Assembly (NCBI GenBank): GCA_018902385.1
Contig: JABSSW010000048.1
Span: 62,001 to 126,000, forward strand
Reading direction: 5' to 3'
DNA length: 64,000 nt
Source of the DNA: Physcia stellaris
Lineage: Eukaryota; Ascomycota; Lecanoromycetes; Caliciales; Physciaceae
The notes below the pieces were generated by a model. The model was not told the origin of the DNA. It was given only the letters and a program-made list of their open reading frames with translations, and did not search any database. Below are positions 11,127 through 23,840 of the stretch, one piece after another; positions within the stretch are counted from its first letter, which is position 1, and each line of letters begins with the position of its first letter. The position numbers and the translations under genes are program-made.

Positions 11127-13827
11127 ATGGCGGAACCCAAGGCTGTAGAGTATATTCCGTTGGAGCAGATAGGTGAGAAGTGACCAATGGCCTTGTGCAT
11201 ACCCGACCTTGCGACTAACACTATCCAGGTCGTGGCTCATTCGGTCTGATTCGAAAAGTAAAGCGGAAATCCGATGGCATTGTGCGCAACGTACCGTCGT
11301 TGTGGTTAGTCTGTTCTGACAACCCATCCAGGTACTGTGCCGAAAGGAGATCAACTACTTCTCGATGTCGGAAAAGGAGCGCCAACAATTATATGCCGAA
11401 TTCTCAATCCTCCACTCTCTGAAACATCCAAACATCGTGAGATACTACGACAAGGAACATATTCGAGACTCAAAGGACCTACACCTTTACATGGAATACT
11501 GTAGTGGTGGAGACCTAGGCAAAACTATCAAGGAGCTGAAGGAACAAAAGGCTTTCGCAACAGAGGATTATGTCTGGAATATCTTTTCCCAGATTGTCAC
11601 CGCTCTCTACCGGTGTCATTATGGCGTTGATCCACCGGAAGCAGATGAGAGGGGTATTGTGCACAAGCCTCAGGGGCTAAGTATGTCGTCCCAAAAACTT
11701 TCATTTTCCCTTCTAGAAATGGGTCATACCCGTAAAGCAAATTGAGCCTATGTTTCGCCAGAAAACGTGCTCGGGGTCGAACAATCAGTAAGAAAACATC
11801 TACTGACTCCACAACAATAGGAAGTAAGAGCCAGGTCATGATTTTGCATCGCGATTTGAAGCCGGAGAATGGTAAGCGTAGACTGGCCGAATATGAACGG
11901 AACAGCACTAACCGCTTTAGTTTTTCTGGGCGACAAACTCCAAGTCAAGCTCGGAGATTTTGGCTTGTCCAAAGTGATGCAGTCGCACGACTTTGCGTCG
12001 ACATACGTAGGGACTCCATACTATATGTCGCCGGAAATCTGCGCCAGCGAGCGCTACACGCTGGCATCCGATATCTGGGCGCTCGGATGTATCACGTACG
12101 AGCTCTGTGCTCGTAAAGTTCCTTTCAACGCGAATACGCAATTTCAACTGGTTCAAAAGATCAAGGAGGGTAGAGTAGACCCTTTGCCCGACAATTACTC
12201 ACCGTATGTAGCTCCAGGTTCTTATTCTCCTTTTTTGGTAAACCAAATCTCAAGTTTTGCTTCGATGCCAGGCAGTAATCATTTCTTTTTGCCCATTGCT
12301 TCCAAACAGAAAAGCTGACTTGATATCGATAGAGAACTTCAGGAAGTCATTAAGAGTTGCTTGAGAGTAAACCCAACGCATCGGCCAGAGACCTCCCGCT
12401 TACTCAGCCATCCCCTAGTTAGATTGCAGAAAGAAAAACGAGAGGTCATCGAAATCGGGTATGTAGTTTGCAGTTTCCTTTACCGCCATTGGAGCTTGTT
12501 TCGACGGTAGCGACGGGTCACAGCCAGACATCTGCGCAAAAATGGAAAGGCTGACAACAGACCATCAACAGAATCAAAACGGAGGCAATGAGAGTTGAGT
12601 ACACGAAGAGAGTCCGGGAACTGGAGGCCGAGAGAGCGGCTTTCAACGCCGAGAAATCCCAATACATGGAAAGTATCAAGGCGGAAGTTGAAGAGTCGAA
12701 AAGACGTGAGTGGGAGCTCAAAGCCCGGCTGGAAATAACCCGTCAAGTCGACATCGAAACCGAGAAATTGAAACGCATATTCGAGCAGGAGGTCGACGAT
12801 CGAGTGAGATTACAAGTGAAGCAGGTTCGAGAACGGGAAGCCTTGGTACTCACCAAGCCGCCATCACCACCACTGACTCAACCACCGTCCTTCGCAATAT
12901 ATGCCAGTGATAATACACCCTCTACTACCGACCTCAGCAGCCTCTCCCTCCAATCGCCGCAAGAGGAGAAAGAGAATTCACTTGCAATAAAAGGAACCAC
13001 GCCCCCGAAGCGCAAACCTCGCGCTCCGTTTGGTAGATCAAGAACGCAGATGGACTCACCAGCGGATGTTACCATGGCCGAGCCGTCGCCCATGTCTATT
13101 GCCTGTTTGAGTCTTTCTCCTCGTCGGACAGCCACTACTACCGTCGGGTCTATTCCCAACAGCAAGAACATTTTCGCAGCAGCAGCCGCACAAAAGTCTC
13201 GTCTACAGCACCAGCTGCCTACACCGTCATCGTCTATCGACCAATCTATCATCGATGAGGAAGAAGACGAGGACCCAGTGCCGGATTTGCCATCCCCTAC
13301 CCGCGCTCCGTTTGCTTTAGATCCTTTCAAAGCACCAGCCCCAACCCGTCCCGGCTTGCTACGCCAGAAAACAGCGCCCATCAACCGCCCACCACACCAT
13401 CCTTCACTCTTCCCTACCAGTCGTCCTCCACGACGACCATCTTCTCCTCCTAATACTGCTCGCCCGCCGTTGTCGACAGCTAATACAACAACAGCGGCCG
13501 GTTCGCCCACTCGCAAAGCTACAGGCACAGACAACGAAATGTTCAAGCAGATCATGCATCGAAATCTGAATGGTCGTGGGCGGACTCTCGTCGAATTAGA
13601 ACAAGCTAGGTAAGTCTTTCGTCGTGAAATTCCGTGCTCACTTTAGAACGCTGACATTGAAACCTAGGGCTGGCGGCAACCCATGGGGTGCAGGACCTCT
13701 TGCGAAGGGATCGGCTGGAGGAGAGAACAATTGGCGGCCAGCGCCGATTTTTGAACCGCCAGTATGGGATCCTGAAGTCGAGGAAATGCCAAGTCCATTC
13801 TTAAGAAGAGGCAGTCGGAAATTATGA
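11127..13827 (+). CDS. nimA: NimA-related mitotic serine/threonine kinase
   Basis: Eight exons: 11127-11172, 11229-11281, 11332-11680, 11821-11871, 11921-12203, 12333-12458, 12572-13609 and 13668-13827, giving 701 residues, very close to Aspergillus NIMA (about 699 from memory). The N-terminal kinase domain spans about residues 11-300. It has a glycine loop GRGSFG at 16-21, the ATP lysine K38 in LCRKE, HRDLKPEN at 159-166, DFG at 179-181 and activation segment TYVGTPYYMSPE at 194-205. A predicted coiled coil follows at about 305-395, and then a basic, S/P-rich regulatory tail with SP and TP sites. NIMA kinases drive entry into mitosis and act at spindle pole bodies and the nuclear envelope. 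The insert between the kinase lobes (DPPEADERG) matches the fungal NIMA branch. Intron 3 (140 bp) is the least certain join. The donor of intron 2 is GTGCGC. Confidence 0.93.
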
Positions 13828-16051
13828 TTTCCACTTGTTCCCGTCGACGCGGATGGCAGATGGATCGACTCGGGAGGATTGAGTGATGCATTAGCATAGC
13901 CGGCTTATTGACTTGGTACTCAGTTTTCGCTGGCACGCGTTGCGATTGGGCATTTTCTGCCTTTCCCCCTACTTACGGTTGAGTTGGAAAATGGAGGTAT
14001 TTTGGAAAAGTCATACTGTAGCCACCTGACCCAGGCCTCTTCGTAAGTGGTGGCGATTGAAAAGAAGACACAAACAGCCAAAATATAGTTTCCATTGGCC
14101 CCTACCTCGCTGATCGTACACGTAAGACTACCTTAATGGGTCTGTGATGACAATAAGAGCGTTGCTATCAATCTGTAATGTCAATCTCATTCCTGTCGAT
14201 CGAGGTGGTCGCTCACAGTGATTATGTTGTCAGCTTAGGCAATGCCTCCAATATGGTTTGTTTTCTAGGCCTTGGCAGTATATTAGTCCAATAGCAATCG
14301 TTCAAATTATATCCGTGCTGTGCTTAATAGGGCAATTCGGAAGCTCGATTATTGATCTGACAAAACCGTTAGATGGCGCTGGTGGCTTGAAACAAGACGC
14401 GTCCTTCGCTTGCCGGAAAATGAACGTGCGATTATTGTGCATAGAGCTAATGCAGGGCTGATACACCTCCTATCCACTACTGCTTCCCTCGGAAGAGTCG
14501 CAATATAATTTGATTTAAGAGTCTACCTATCTTCCATGAGAAGGGTGGGGAAAGCAGCGGCGGAAGCGACAGCAAGACGGTCGATATGGTCAGGAGGAGA
14601 AATTAACTTGCGACCTGTATCGCCGGTCAACGGAGGACTCTACGACGCCGGCTGATCTTCTGTGATCTGCGTGCCCGACGGGCAGGGATCGAATACGCCT
14701 CCGAAATGTCTTGTGAGATTTCTTTCATCTCCGACTGAAAGTATGGAAGATGGAAATAATACCCGTAGCTTTAAGATTACTCTCGATCTCTCGACATCGC
14801 ACGAGTCTCTTCCCGGGTATCTGGACGCACCCCAGTCTCTCTGAGAAGCACCGCTGCTGATGCTTGGAAATCACCTATGCAACAGTAAGGAGCGTATTGT
14901 GTTGTCGTGACTAACGCAACGATTTGCAAGGTGGAGCAAATTGACGGTCCGATTCGAAAGCTTGAGTTGTGCAAGCTTAAGGGGGTACGTCAACCTCGAG
15001 GTGTGCAAGCTTGAAGCATGCATCAGCAAAGGCAGCTCTAGTCGGTTGCTTTTCCTCGGTCATCCAATGGTCGTCTTAAGCAGACAGGGGTAAGATCATT
15101 TGCTGACGGTTGCAGTGGGGGATGCAGATGGAGCCTGTGTGACAGCGAAGGCTGTGCGTGTGCGCGCGTAATTCGTGTCTGGTTGCATGTACTTTGTAGC
15201 ACTTTTCTTTAGCAAGCAGCCCCCTAGCATTTCATCTTGTAGCGAGCCAGTGATGGGAGCGGAAGTGCTTCGATTACCTAAGCGATGTGAATCTTGACAA
15301 GCGTCAAGCGAATTGATAGACATTGAAATCAGCGGAGGTTGACGATCGAGTAGAGAGGGTGAGTGAAGTAAGAATAGATAGCTCGAAACGACCAGAATAA
15401 ATGTGGAAGGCTGGAGGCAAATAAGTACTGGAACGTTATCAGCCAACAAGCTAGATCTTAAGTGGCATCTCTAGCGTCTGACGAGGACAAATCCGTTCTT
15501 GGCACCCAAATTCTGAGAATTTATTACTATTTCTCCCAAAACTCTCATGTCACAGCTATCCGAGCTTTCCACGCGACCTTGATCATATCCACGCTCCCTC
15601 AGTCTTGCCCAATCGTTGCATTTCGCTCGTTTTCTCCTCGCGATACCCAATACTCGTCTTCACCAACCTCTAATTGATCAGATTGCGAAAAAGGAAGAGG
15701 AAGGAACACATAATCGGGGTGAAGCATAGGCAGTAACTGATCGAGATTGGTGCGCAATCCACTCAAACTCGACACTTTCGAAACCTCGACAATACCATCA
15801 CATAGTCCAGCTCCCACACCCGCCAGATATTCCTCGTCTTAGGCTTCATTGTCGCCTCACACTCGTTAAGCGGATTTCCTACTCTTCCGAGTCAACCCTG
15901 GACCGGACTGTTTCGGGCGCGAGTCTGTTTGGATGTTGGGAATCTGATACTTTGGGTTCCACACCACGCCCACAAGGGATCAAGTAGACTTCTGCTGTGG
16001 GGCGTTGACTGGACAGCAAAGCTGTCGTTCAAATAAGCCACCGAATTCACA
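13828..16051. other. Intergenic region between nimA and the PanE-like gene
   Basis: Nothing in these 2.2 kb is supported as a gene. Open frames at 14258-14461, 15096-15449 and 15462-15677 are short, have no recognisable domain and no consistent splice context. There is a short near-repeat of GTGCAAGCTTGA at about 14969-15014. The last 200 bases should include the promoter and leader of the downstream gene. Confidence 0.5.
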
Positions 16052-18723
16052 ATGGCTCCTTCTCCTCCTCGGCTACGAATCTTATCAGGTAAGTCTTTCA
16101 TGCGGCAGCGTCATCCCGCATTCACATCATCTTTTGGATATTCCTACCGGACCTCAGCAGCTCCTACAGCTCTGCTTGATGGCACTCAGACTAAGGCAAT
16201 ATTGCATAGTGGGCGGTAATGCCGTGTCAGCCTTCCTGTCATGGAGGCTTCAAGCTACCAACGCCTGCGATGTCACGCTGGTCTGGAAGTCCGGTTTCGA
16301 ATCAGTCTCTCAGTATGGTATAACGTTCAAGTGAGTTTTCAGCATTTTCGAAGACTGTCCGGATCAGCATTGACGGATCTCATAGGTCAAAGCTTTTTGG
16401 GAATGAACGATTCAAGCCACGACATGGTACGCCTACTCAACCACCTTGAAATCATTCAAATTATCTCTAATGGCTTTGCAGTGGTGAGGACTCCGGAAGA
16501 TGCGGCGAATCGCAAATCCGCCTTCGACTACGTCCTCCTTTGTGTGAAAGCACTCCCCGATGTCTATGACCTGGCCGCTGTCATTGAATCCGTTGTCACA
16601 CCTCAGCATACCTGCATACTGGTAAACACTACGCACACATTGGGAGTAGAATCACATCTAGAGCAGAGATTCCCCACCAACGTCGTTCTATCGTTGGTTT
16701 CAGGTGCAGAAATTACACAATTAGGAGCTAGTGAATTCGAGCATCTAGGAGCTACAGATGTGTGGGTTGGTCCGGCAAACAAGAATACAGCGATCCCTCC
16801 GGCAATTCAGAATGACATGGCCGAGGCTTTGGCCATGACATTGACTACGGGTCGGGTTGACTGCCAAGTCTCGAGTAACATACGACAACAGCAGTACGAG
16901 CGCATGATTGGGTAAGCCAACCCAGGACACGGATACGAACGTCTTAAGCTGACAATCGCAGGCCAATTGCATTTCACCCACCAAGCGTCCTGTTCGAGGT
17001 TCCGTCGCATGCTGAACTATTGGAGAAAGTCGGTGTGAAATCAATGATCCTGGATGTTATAGACGAGTTATTGCAAATTGCTACCACGCAAGGCTGCATA
17101 TTCGAGCCAGATTTCAAAGAGAAGACCATACAGTCAATGATCAAGCCTTCGGAAACAAATAGCATTATGTATCAAGACTTCGCCGCCAAAAGGCCAATGG
17201 AGGTGGAGACCTATCTTGGATCCCCTATAAAGCTTGCTCAGGAAATCGGACTGCGGGTGCCGAGGATCGAGACTCTATATGCGCTTCTACATCATTGCAA
17301 TATTGTCAACCAGCAGCGGCCAGTTGCGCCTTCAGTATCGCCTAGCATTCCCCCAGGTCCTACGCCTCCTCCACGGCAAGGTTCGGTGCCACCCAGACCG
17401 CCCATGAACGGTCAAATGAATGGCCAAATGAACGGCCCGATGAACGGTCCGATGAATGGGAATGGGATGCCCGGTATGCGCGGTGGTAGAAGCTCGTCGA
17501 TGGGTGGTCCAATGCGGCGAGGACCGCCCAGTATGAATGGATACCCTTCGCGGCAGTCAAACGGTTATAACCCACGTGGTCCCCCGCCGAACCAGATGTC
17601 AAGAAGGCCCTCTTTCGAGGGTAATGATCTAGAGGAGTTCAGCCACCTCGTGTTATACGACGACATTCCGGAGGGAGGAGTGGCTCCTGGTTACGATATC
17701 AATGGCGGAGTAACCAATCCCTCAGAGCTAGCCCTGCGTGAAAGGGAGCTCAACCTACGCCAGAGAGAGCTGCAGCTCCGAGAACAAGAGTACAATATGC
17801 GCGGAGGACGAAGAAGGCCGCCGCCATCTCATAGAGGGGGCTTCGATGATGATGAAGACGACGATGACGATTTCTTCGATCCTATGGCTGGCCGTGGACC
17901 ACCTATGCCTCAAGTTGATCCTGACAATTTTGACATGATGAGCGTCACATCTCGCAAAACTCGCAAAGCTCCCAGCCTCAGTCAAATGCGCAAAGATCCC
18001 GAAGGGCAAATGAACATGAGGAACGGGATGCGGTCCAGTCATGGCATGGGCATGAGTAGATCTCGAATGAATCAGAATCGAGCTTCTGCACAGATTTTGA
18101 ACCAAATGCCCAACATGCATGATTCATTGATGGACAATCCGATGATGGGCTATTCTTCGAACCGATACGGAGGCGTCGATCGAAAGACCATTGCAGACGA
18201 ATCCAGATCGAATTCATTGACAGCGGCAAGACTGAGTGAGCTACAGGGCGCTGGTTTGAATGCTGGCATGAACGGTGCATATCCAAGCCCCATGCCTCGC
18301 AGACCAAGTCAGTCGCCGGGTAATCCACTATACCCTGGGCCACGACCTGGAGGACGGCCAGACGGACGACCGTCACCGCCTTACGATGGTTATATGTCAC
18401 CTAATGGTGTGCAACCGAACGGTGGACCGTCGCCAACGGGTGTACGCCAACCTGTTCCTCGCTACCCACCGGGACAAGGAAATGCGGTGGCTCCACAACA
18501 AGTCGAGCAACATGCTGGGGTGAGCACCCTATACCCGCCCAAAGGCCCTTTTCCCAAAAATGTACGCAGTCTGACGGGTAGTGCGAGTGCTAGCGCGGCG
18601 AGTGGCGATAGCCAGCACATAGATTCCGAGAATTCTGCGCACAGCAGTGCAAGCAGCCTCACGCCTCGATTACCCGCGGCCAGTCTTCAGGGGAGTACCA
18701 CCGGCGTTAGATCAGGGACTTGA
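16052..18723 (+). CDS. Ketopantoate reductase (PanE/ApbA)-like protein with long low-complexity C terminus
   Basis: Five exons: 16052-16088, 16210-16330, 16386-16426, 16482-16911 and 16962-18723, giving 796 residues; introns are 121, 55, 55 and 50 bp. The first third is a Rossmann domain. It has a glycine-rich turn (SVGGNAVSAFLSW, residues 12-24), the strand YVLLCVKALPD, and the NTTHTLGVE and NVVLSLVSGAEI segments typical of ketopantoate reductases. An ApbA_C-like helical domain ends near residue 320. The remaining 460 residues are rich in M, N, G, P and S, with an MNG(Q/P) repeat, a charged heptad-like stretch (ALRERELNLRQRELQLREQE) and an acidic run. Classic enzymes of this family are about 300-400 residues and make pantoate with NADPH. 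Whether this fused protein keeps that activity is unknown; a scaffold or signalling role is possible. Confidence 0.8.
17404..17460 (+). repeat. Coding 12-bp repeat encoding M-N-G-Q/P units
   Basis: Inside the PanE-like gene, four imperfect copies of ATGAAYGGNCMR-type 12-mers plus a partial fifth encode MNGQ, MNGQ, MNGP, MNGP and MNG from about residue 358. Copies differ mainly at third codon positions, which suggests that the peptide is kept while the DNA drifts. Such repeats can change copy number between strains. Confidence 0.8.
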
Positions 18724-19424
18724 TGGTGCATAATGTCAAGGCGTCGTCGGGGAGAGGATACAGAGCTACTTTCGATTATGGAGATATGTTTACGATACCT
18801 GGGCATGCAATTTACTTCAGCATTGCATAAAACTTTTCCGTCACCGGTTACTCATACGTTCTTGTAATGGAAGGGATTAATGGTGAATAGAAAGGCCGTG
18901 GTGGGACGAGCAGCTTTTTGATCGGACGTCGCTGTTTCGCTTTTTCTTCGGTATATATCTACGCACACGACTCCTTTTGACCGATGTTGTGGCGATGGCG
19001 GTATTGCAGCTGTTGGAAGTGGATCATTAATCAGGCTCTGCTGGCTACGCTGAAGCCGCGTGCATACGAAGGTTTTGCACTTTGCAGACTACAGGAGAGG
19101 AGTGTAATAGAACCAGGGCGGATACGAAAAATGGAGACAGCAAGTTGCTCGTCTCGTGGTGTGTTAGCTTGCGGTAGAGTAGTAATTTGGGGCTGTGGAA
19201 GGACATAGATCATATCTTCTGCTCTCGATCAATCGGACGTTGGACTGGACACCCTCATGATCCTATGAAATCACATGTAGTACTACTGTACATGTTCTCC
19301 TCACGTGACCGCATTAACCCTACAAAGGCTCCGAATACGCGGACTTGTTTGAAGTCCCGATCGGTTTCCAGAGTTTCTTCATTCATCAATCATTTCTCTA
19401 CTGTCTCGGTCTCTACCAACAGCC
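18724..19424. other. Intergenic region between the PanE-like gene and hsk3
   Basis: These 701 bases hold no supported gene. They should contain the 3' untranslated region of the upstream gene and the promoter of hsk3, since both genes are on the plus strand. A CACGTG-like element (TCACGTGACC) lies at about 19301-19310, which is a possible bHLH or centromere-binding-factor type site. Confidence 0.5.
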
Positions 19425-19898
19425 ATGTCCACCAATTCCACGAACCGTCTCTCTAGCTACCCCACCTCTCACTCCACTTCCTCCCAGCAACAGCAACAAC
19501 AGCCCCAATCCGCGTCCCAAATATCCGCCAACAGAAACCGCCAGTACACCCATCTCCACGCACAACTTGCACAACTCAACGCGCACATGGCGGACACGGA
19601 GAATCTGGTCCGTATGACCGCCGTGCAGGCGGATTATGTGAGGGGTTTAGGGGGCTGGTGGGGTGGAGCGTGAGTCTACTTACCGTTCGATTTCGCTTCT
19701 GGGCTATAAGGGATAGATGGAGAATGGTAGCGGATGAAAGACAAGGGTGTATGAGGGTGTTGATGGTGCATGGCTAATGAGTGGATGGTTTGTAGGTTTA
19801 TGGCTGCGTCGAAGATTCTTGGTGAAGAGACTGTTGGCGGTGCGGGGGCTGGGAATGCGGCGAAGGATGGGGAGGAGAAGGGACGAGAGGAATCATGA
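19425..19898 (+). CDS. hsk3: DASH complex subunit Hsk3
   Basis: Two exons, 19425-19669 and 19796-19898, joined across a 126 bp intron, give 115 residues. The conserved core is QLAQLNAHMADTENLVRMTA at about residues 46-65, then VQADYVRGLGGWWGG, and after the junction FMAASKILGEE. This is the Hsk3 signature: a short helical hairpin in the DASH/Dam1 ring, which couples kinetochores to spindle microtubules. The N-terminal 40 residues are S, T and Q-rich, including a run of six glutamines, and the C terminus is a short G/A and charged tail. The second exon is needed to complete the motif, which supports the intron. It is small but complete compared with other filamentous fungi. Confidence 0.9.
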
Positions 19899-22328
19899 GT
19901 GGGATCTATATTAAGCTGGGTTTCTGGAGGAGGGCGTATCATAAGTCGAGGTCATGACGAAGCTTGCTCTGGCTCAGAGCTGCTGGATCGTTGGAAGTAT
20001 AACGGACAACACCATTTGTTGGGCTTACAGCCTTGCCAGCGGGTTGCAGCACTGGCGGAAGGTTAATTCCACCCGTGGCATCGACATGAGAAACCATGGC
20101 TCTACAGCATCGACCAAAGACCTTATCCTTCACAGCCTGACGTGAGAGGCCAGCGACTTCGCGATCCAGGACGAAGTCCAGCCATATCAGGGCTGAATGT
20201 CCAGTTCCAGACAGCCGGAACAACACGCAAGGCTCAACCCCACGAGACGGAACTGAGGCTTCCACCCTGCGGTCATAGGCACCCTGCATAAAGCAGAGCA
20301 GCGTAAACAGGTCAAACTCTAAGTTGCGAAGATTACCAGTCATAGGTCATCGCGGGCCCATGGCAGGCCACGATAAGATGCTTTACAATCAGCAGTTGTA
20401 CTCTCATAAAAGCCGTTGGAAGCGTCTATTGTCACCCGATATTTCTACAGCATTCGAGTGTAGCAGAGGCGACTGAGAATTGATACAGTAAGAGGGCAGC
20501 TTCAGAGACTCAATCAGAACTACCTATGTCATGACCAAGTATGCGTGCCATGCAGCTAGTGTTCCTACAGTCCCTCGAATTGCATATCATCCATCATCAC
20601 GCGGCAGAGTATCTTTGTCACCGAGAGTTTGCAATCGAAAGTGTCGTCGCTGCGACCAGCCTCGCTGGGCCTCGAGAACCTTTGTTGGCTTTCATGCTTT
20701 GCCTTGACCTGATCAAAACTTTGGTCTGTTGAGCGCACGGCATGATTATCAATGCCGGAAACGAGTCGCTCAATCCTAGACTCTATCAAGTCGTCAAGTG
20801 GTTCCATTTTTCGGGCCAAACGACGGGGCACATATTTCCCTTTTCCAGCAATGTGACTTACGATGCCATGATCCGGCTCTAGCAACTATCGAGCCTAATC
20901 AGCTCATAGAGACCGAATAAACGTAGGACGAAGTGCTTCCAACCGTGGTATGATACCTCCTCGTGTCAGCTACCCGGCCAGTATCCCCCACTTCCTCTGT
21001 ACCAATTGATCAGATCGTCGATGAGGATTTGATGAAGACATAGCCGGCTCTGCGGAAGACTTCCAGCGTGTCAGACCTTCAGTGACAGACGGCAGCCGGC
21101 CATTGACGCTTTCCGCGAAAAGGCTGCTCTTTTGATACGAGCTGGTGGGCTTCTTCCTAGGTCAATAAACACTATGGGCCTAGAATCATATAGCAAGGTA
21201 AAAGTCTAGGGTCTTTGTCTACACATCGAAGCTGATATACTCCGTAGTCAGGGGAGATTATGGAAGAGATTCAGAAAGAGTGTCTTTCATTCTCTCTCTC
21301 CAAAATACCTCTCTCACCCCTCTTGTTTCCTGACATCTGTCAATCCCAGCACGTTCTCAATCTTTGGGGATTTCTCATTGCCCATTGAAAGCGGGATATC
21401 CATTCATGAGTCCTTCTAGTAGTGTTCTTCTGCTCCTACAGCATCTGCATCAACTATATCCGAGATGGGGGAAACCCCAAGAGTCTCAGAATCACGAACG
21501 GGCTCCGAAGCAGCGATGGAGGATTTGCTGTAAAAGATCGATTATCGCTCAAGAGGAAGAAGTCTGGTTATTTGTCCGAGCGAGAGCCAATTGACCAATT
21601 ATCGCTGCCGAGGAAAGCCATAGCCACAATTCGCGGGTTCCCATCCATGTCCACTGCATCTCTCTCGTGCTACAGTCCTCCTTCAGACGAATCTCAACGC
21701 CTTCTCATTTTCTGTTTTCTCTTTCTTGGTTTTCTCTCTCTTCTTTTCCTCTCTACAAAACACGCATTTAGAAAAACTCCATAGCTTCAATTTGATACTT
21801 CTCATTTCCTCACTCATTCAAAAGACTGTATGTAGGTAATCTCCCCGTAATCATCGAATCAAAGCAACACTCCATCAACACCAACAGCAGCTCTTTCTCG
21901 ATCTATGAATCTCTCCGTCCAGCGCCCATGAATGAAGAGTATCATCAGCACTATACGCTCGTCTCTCATATCAGCGACCTCAAAACTAATACCTACTGCC
22001 TTTCCCTCCCTTTTTCGCCACCTCCTATCCAAACAGACATCTCAAGTTTCAAATATCCCTCTAGCAGGAACTCTTCCCACCATTTTTTTTTTCACTCTTT
22101 GGGGGAGGGCAGAGATTTAATCTCTTATTCCTCTTACTTTATTCTTTTTCCTTACGCAATTCTGCGCTCTACCCTATCATAATTTCCAGAGGCCATTTAC
22201 CTGGCTTTCGAGGCGAGGCGTTATTTTTCACGGGATTCTGAGTCAGGGACGCATGGGCTGGCTTGGTTTTATGGGAAGTTACTGCCAAGCGTTCACAGTA
22301 CCACCCTTCCACGAATTTCCCTGCAATG

Positions 22329-22352
22329 CCATACCATACCATACCATACCAT
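22329..22352. repeat. ATACC microsatellite
   Basis: About four and a half perfect copies of the 5-base unit ATACC lie in a C- and T-rich intergenic stretch. No gene link is visible. Confidence 0.9.
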
Positions 22353-23840
22353 GACATCTATCAAACCTCAAAAACAACAATCCAACCCCCTCCCCCCCAA
22401 AAATGTGCAGCAAGAATCACTCGATGTGTACCTTACCCCCCTTTCTTTTTTTCTACCAAGATAAACTGAGCAGAAAGAATACGGTATGTATGTTCTTTGC
22501 TTTATAACTCTGAGATCCATCCATGCATCTATCCATCCATCCCCAAGCTGCTTCAGCACTTACTACGTCAGTCATCTACTCGTGATAAACGTCCATCCAT
22601 CCGTTCCTAACCGCACATCTCTAACGTCAATAATTCTTCCGACCCTACCCCTCACACGGAAGGCAAGCCCAAACTCCTCGAATCCTAAAACCGAGAAATA
22701 TTGGGGATGGATGGATGAACGACTATATGAAGGAATTAACTAGGGGATTGTTGATTCGCAGATTCGATGAATACAACCGGCAAAACTCGTCACCAAACCC
22801 ACTCCCCAAATCCCCCCCAAAAAAGTCCATTCGCCCCCTCGTCCGTCCGTCCAGTCAAACCAAATCCCCGACCGTCCCTAACAACCCACGCAAACCTCAG
22901 AGACCGCTTATGTACATACATTGACGGGGATATCGCCACATCGCAATGGCTCGAATCCTTGGGGTGTAGTGGAGATGGGAGAGATAAATCATTCAGAAGG
23001 AGCATATCATAGAAAGGTCTTCATTTTCAGAGAATTGGTGAGGAGGTTGATTTCGTTTGAATGTTAGGTTAGGGATCGACGGCTCTGGACGAGGGGAGAG
23101 GAGATTTATTTCGGGAGGTGAATTGGCAGGATAGGATAGGAATTGTTGGGGGAATAGATCTTTATGGAGATGGCGATTGGCTGTGAAAATGATGGGTGGG
23201 GAAACGGGGGAGGGGGTCTTTGGTATTACTTGCCAGAGAATCGTCGATGCTTGATAGATCCTAGATTCTATGGGTGATTTATGTATCAACAGCCTGACTA
23301 GCCGTAGACGAGGAGATGAGGAGCTTTTGGCGAGGAAAGAGCGAGGAGTGAACGGAGGGGGAATAGTACTTTCAGAGCGCAATCGTGGAGAGCACGAGTA
23401 CAGAGTCCCTTTACTACCATCCTTATATTCTAAATCAATATGATCTGTATGGATTCAGAAGCATAAACTGAGGATTAAGGAAAACATCGTAATCCCTCAA
23501 GCATCAGCATCAAGCCATCCTAAACCATTCTCTCATACCCATCCCCACGACACGTCCCAAATAAGTACGTACCTACCCCCAGCAATCCGCAGAAATCACA
23601 AGCATTGAACCTGTAGTATACCTACCTAAGATCCAAAGGACTCGCTCAATCCATCGAAGTCAGATGAAGAATCAGTAAGCGGAAAGCAAAGTGAGCAGTC
23701 AGAAACGCCTATCCTAGGGCGATGGGTTTTCAAATCGAAGACTCCGTGCAATCCGAGGCGATACTTCGGATTTGGTGAAGGAACAGTTGAAAGTGGAGAG
23801 AGGACGCTGAGGGAAGGTAAAACCATAGTGGCGGGACATG

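Noticed and set aside
12878-13555. Minus-strand open frame of 225 codons
   Set aside because: It is antisense to exon 7 of nimA, with low-complexity G- and S-rich runs that mirror the S/P-rich tail on the other strand.
21422-21784. Plus-strand frame with a hydrophobic C-terminal segment
   Set aside because: It begins with GTG, and the hydrophobic run comes from a T-rich tract. There is no conserved motif. A 45-codon ATG frame inside it cannot be excluded but is not supported.
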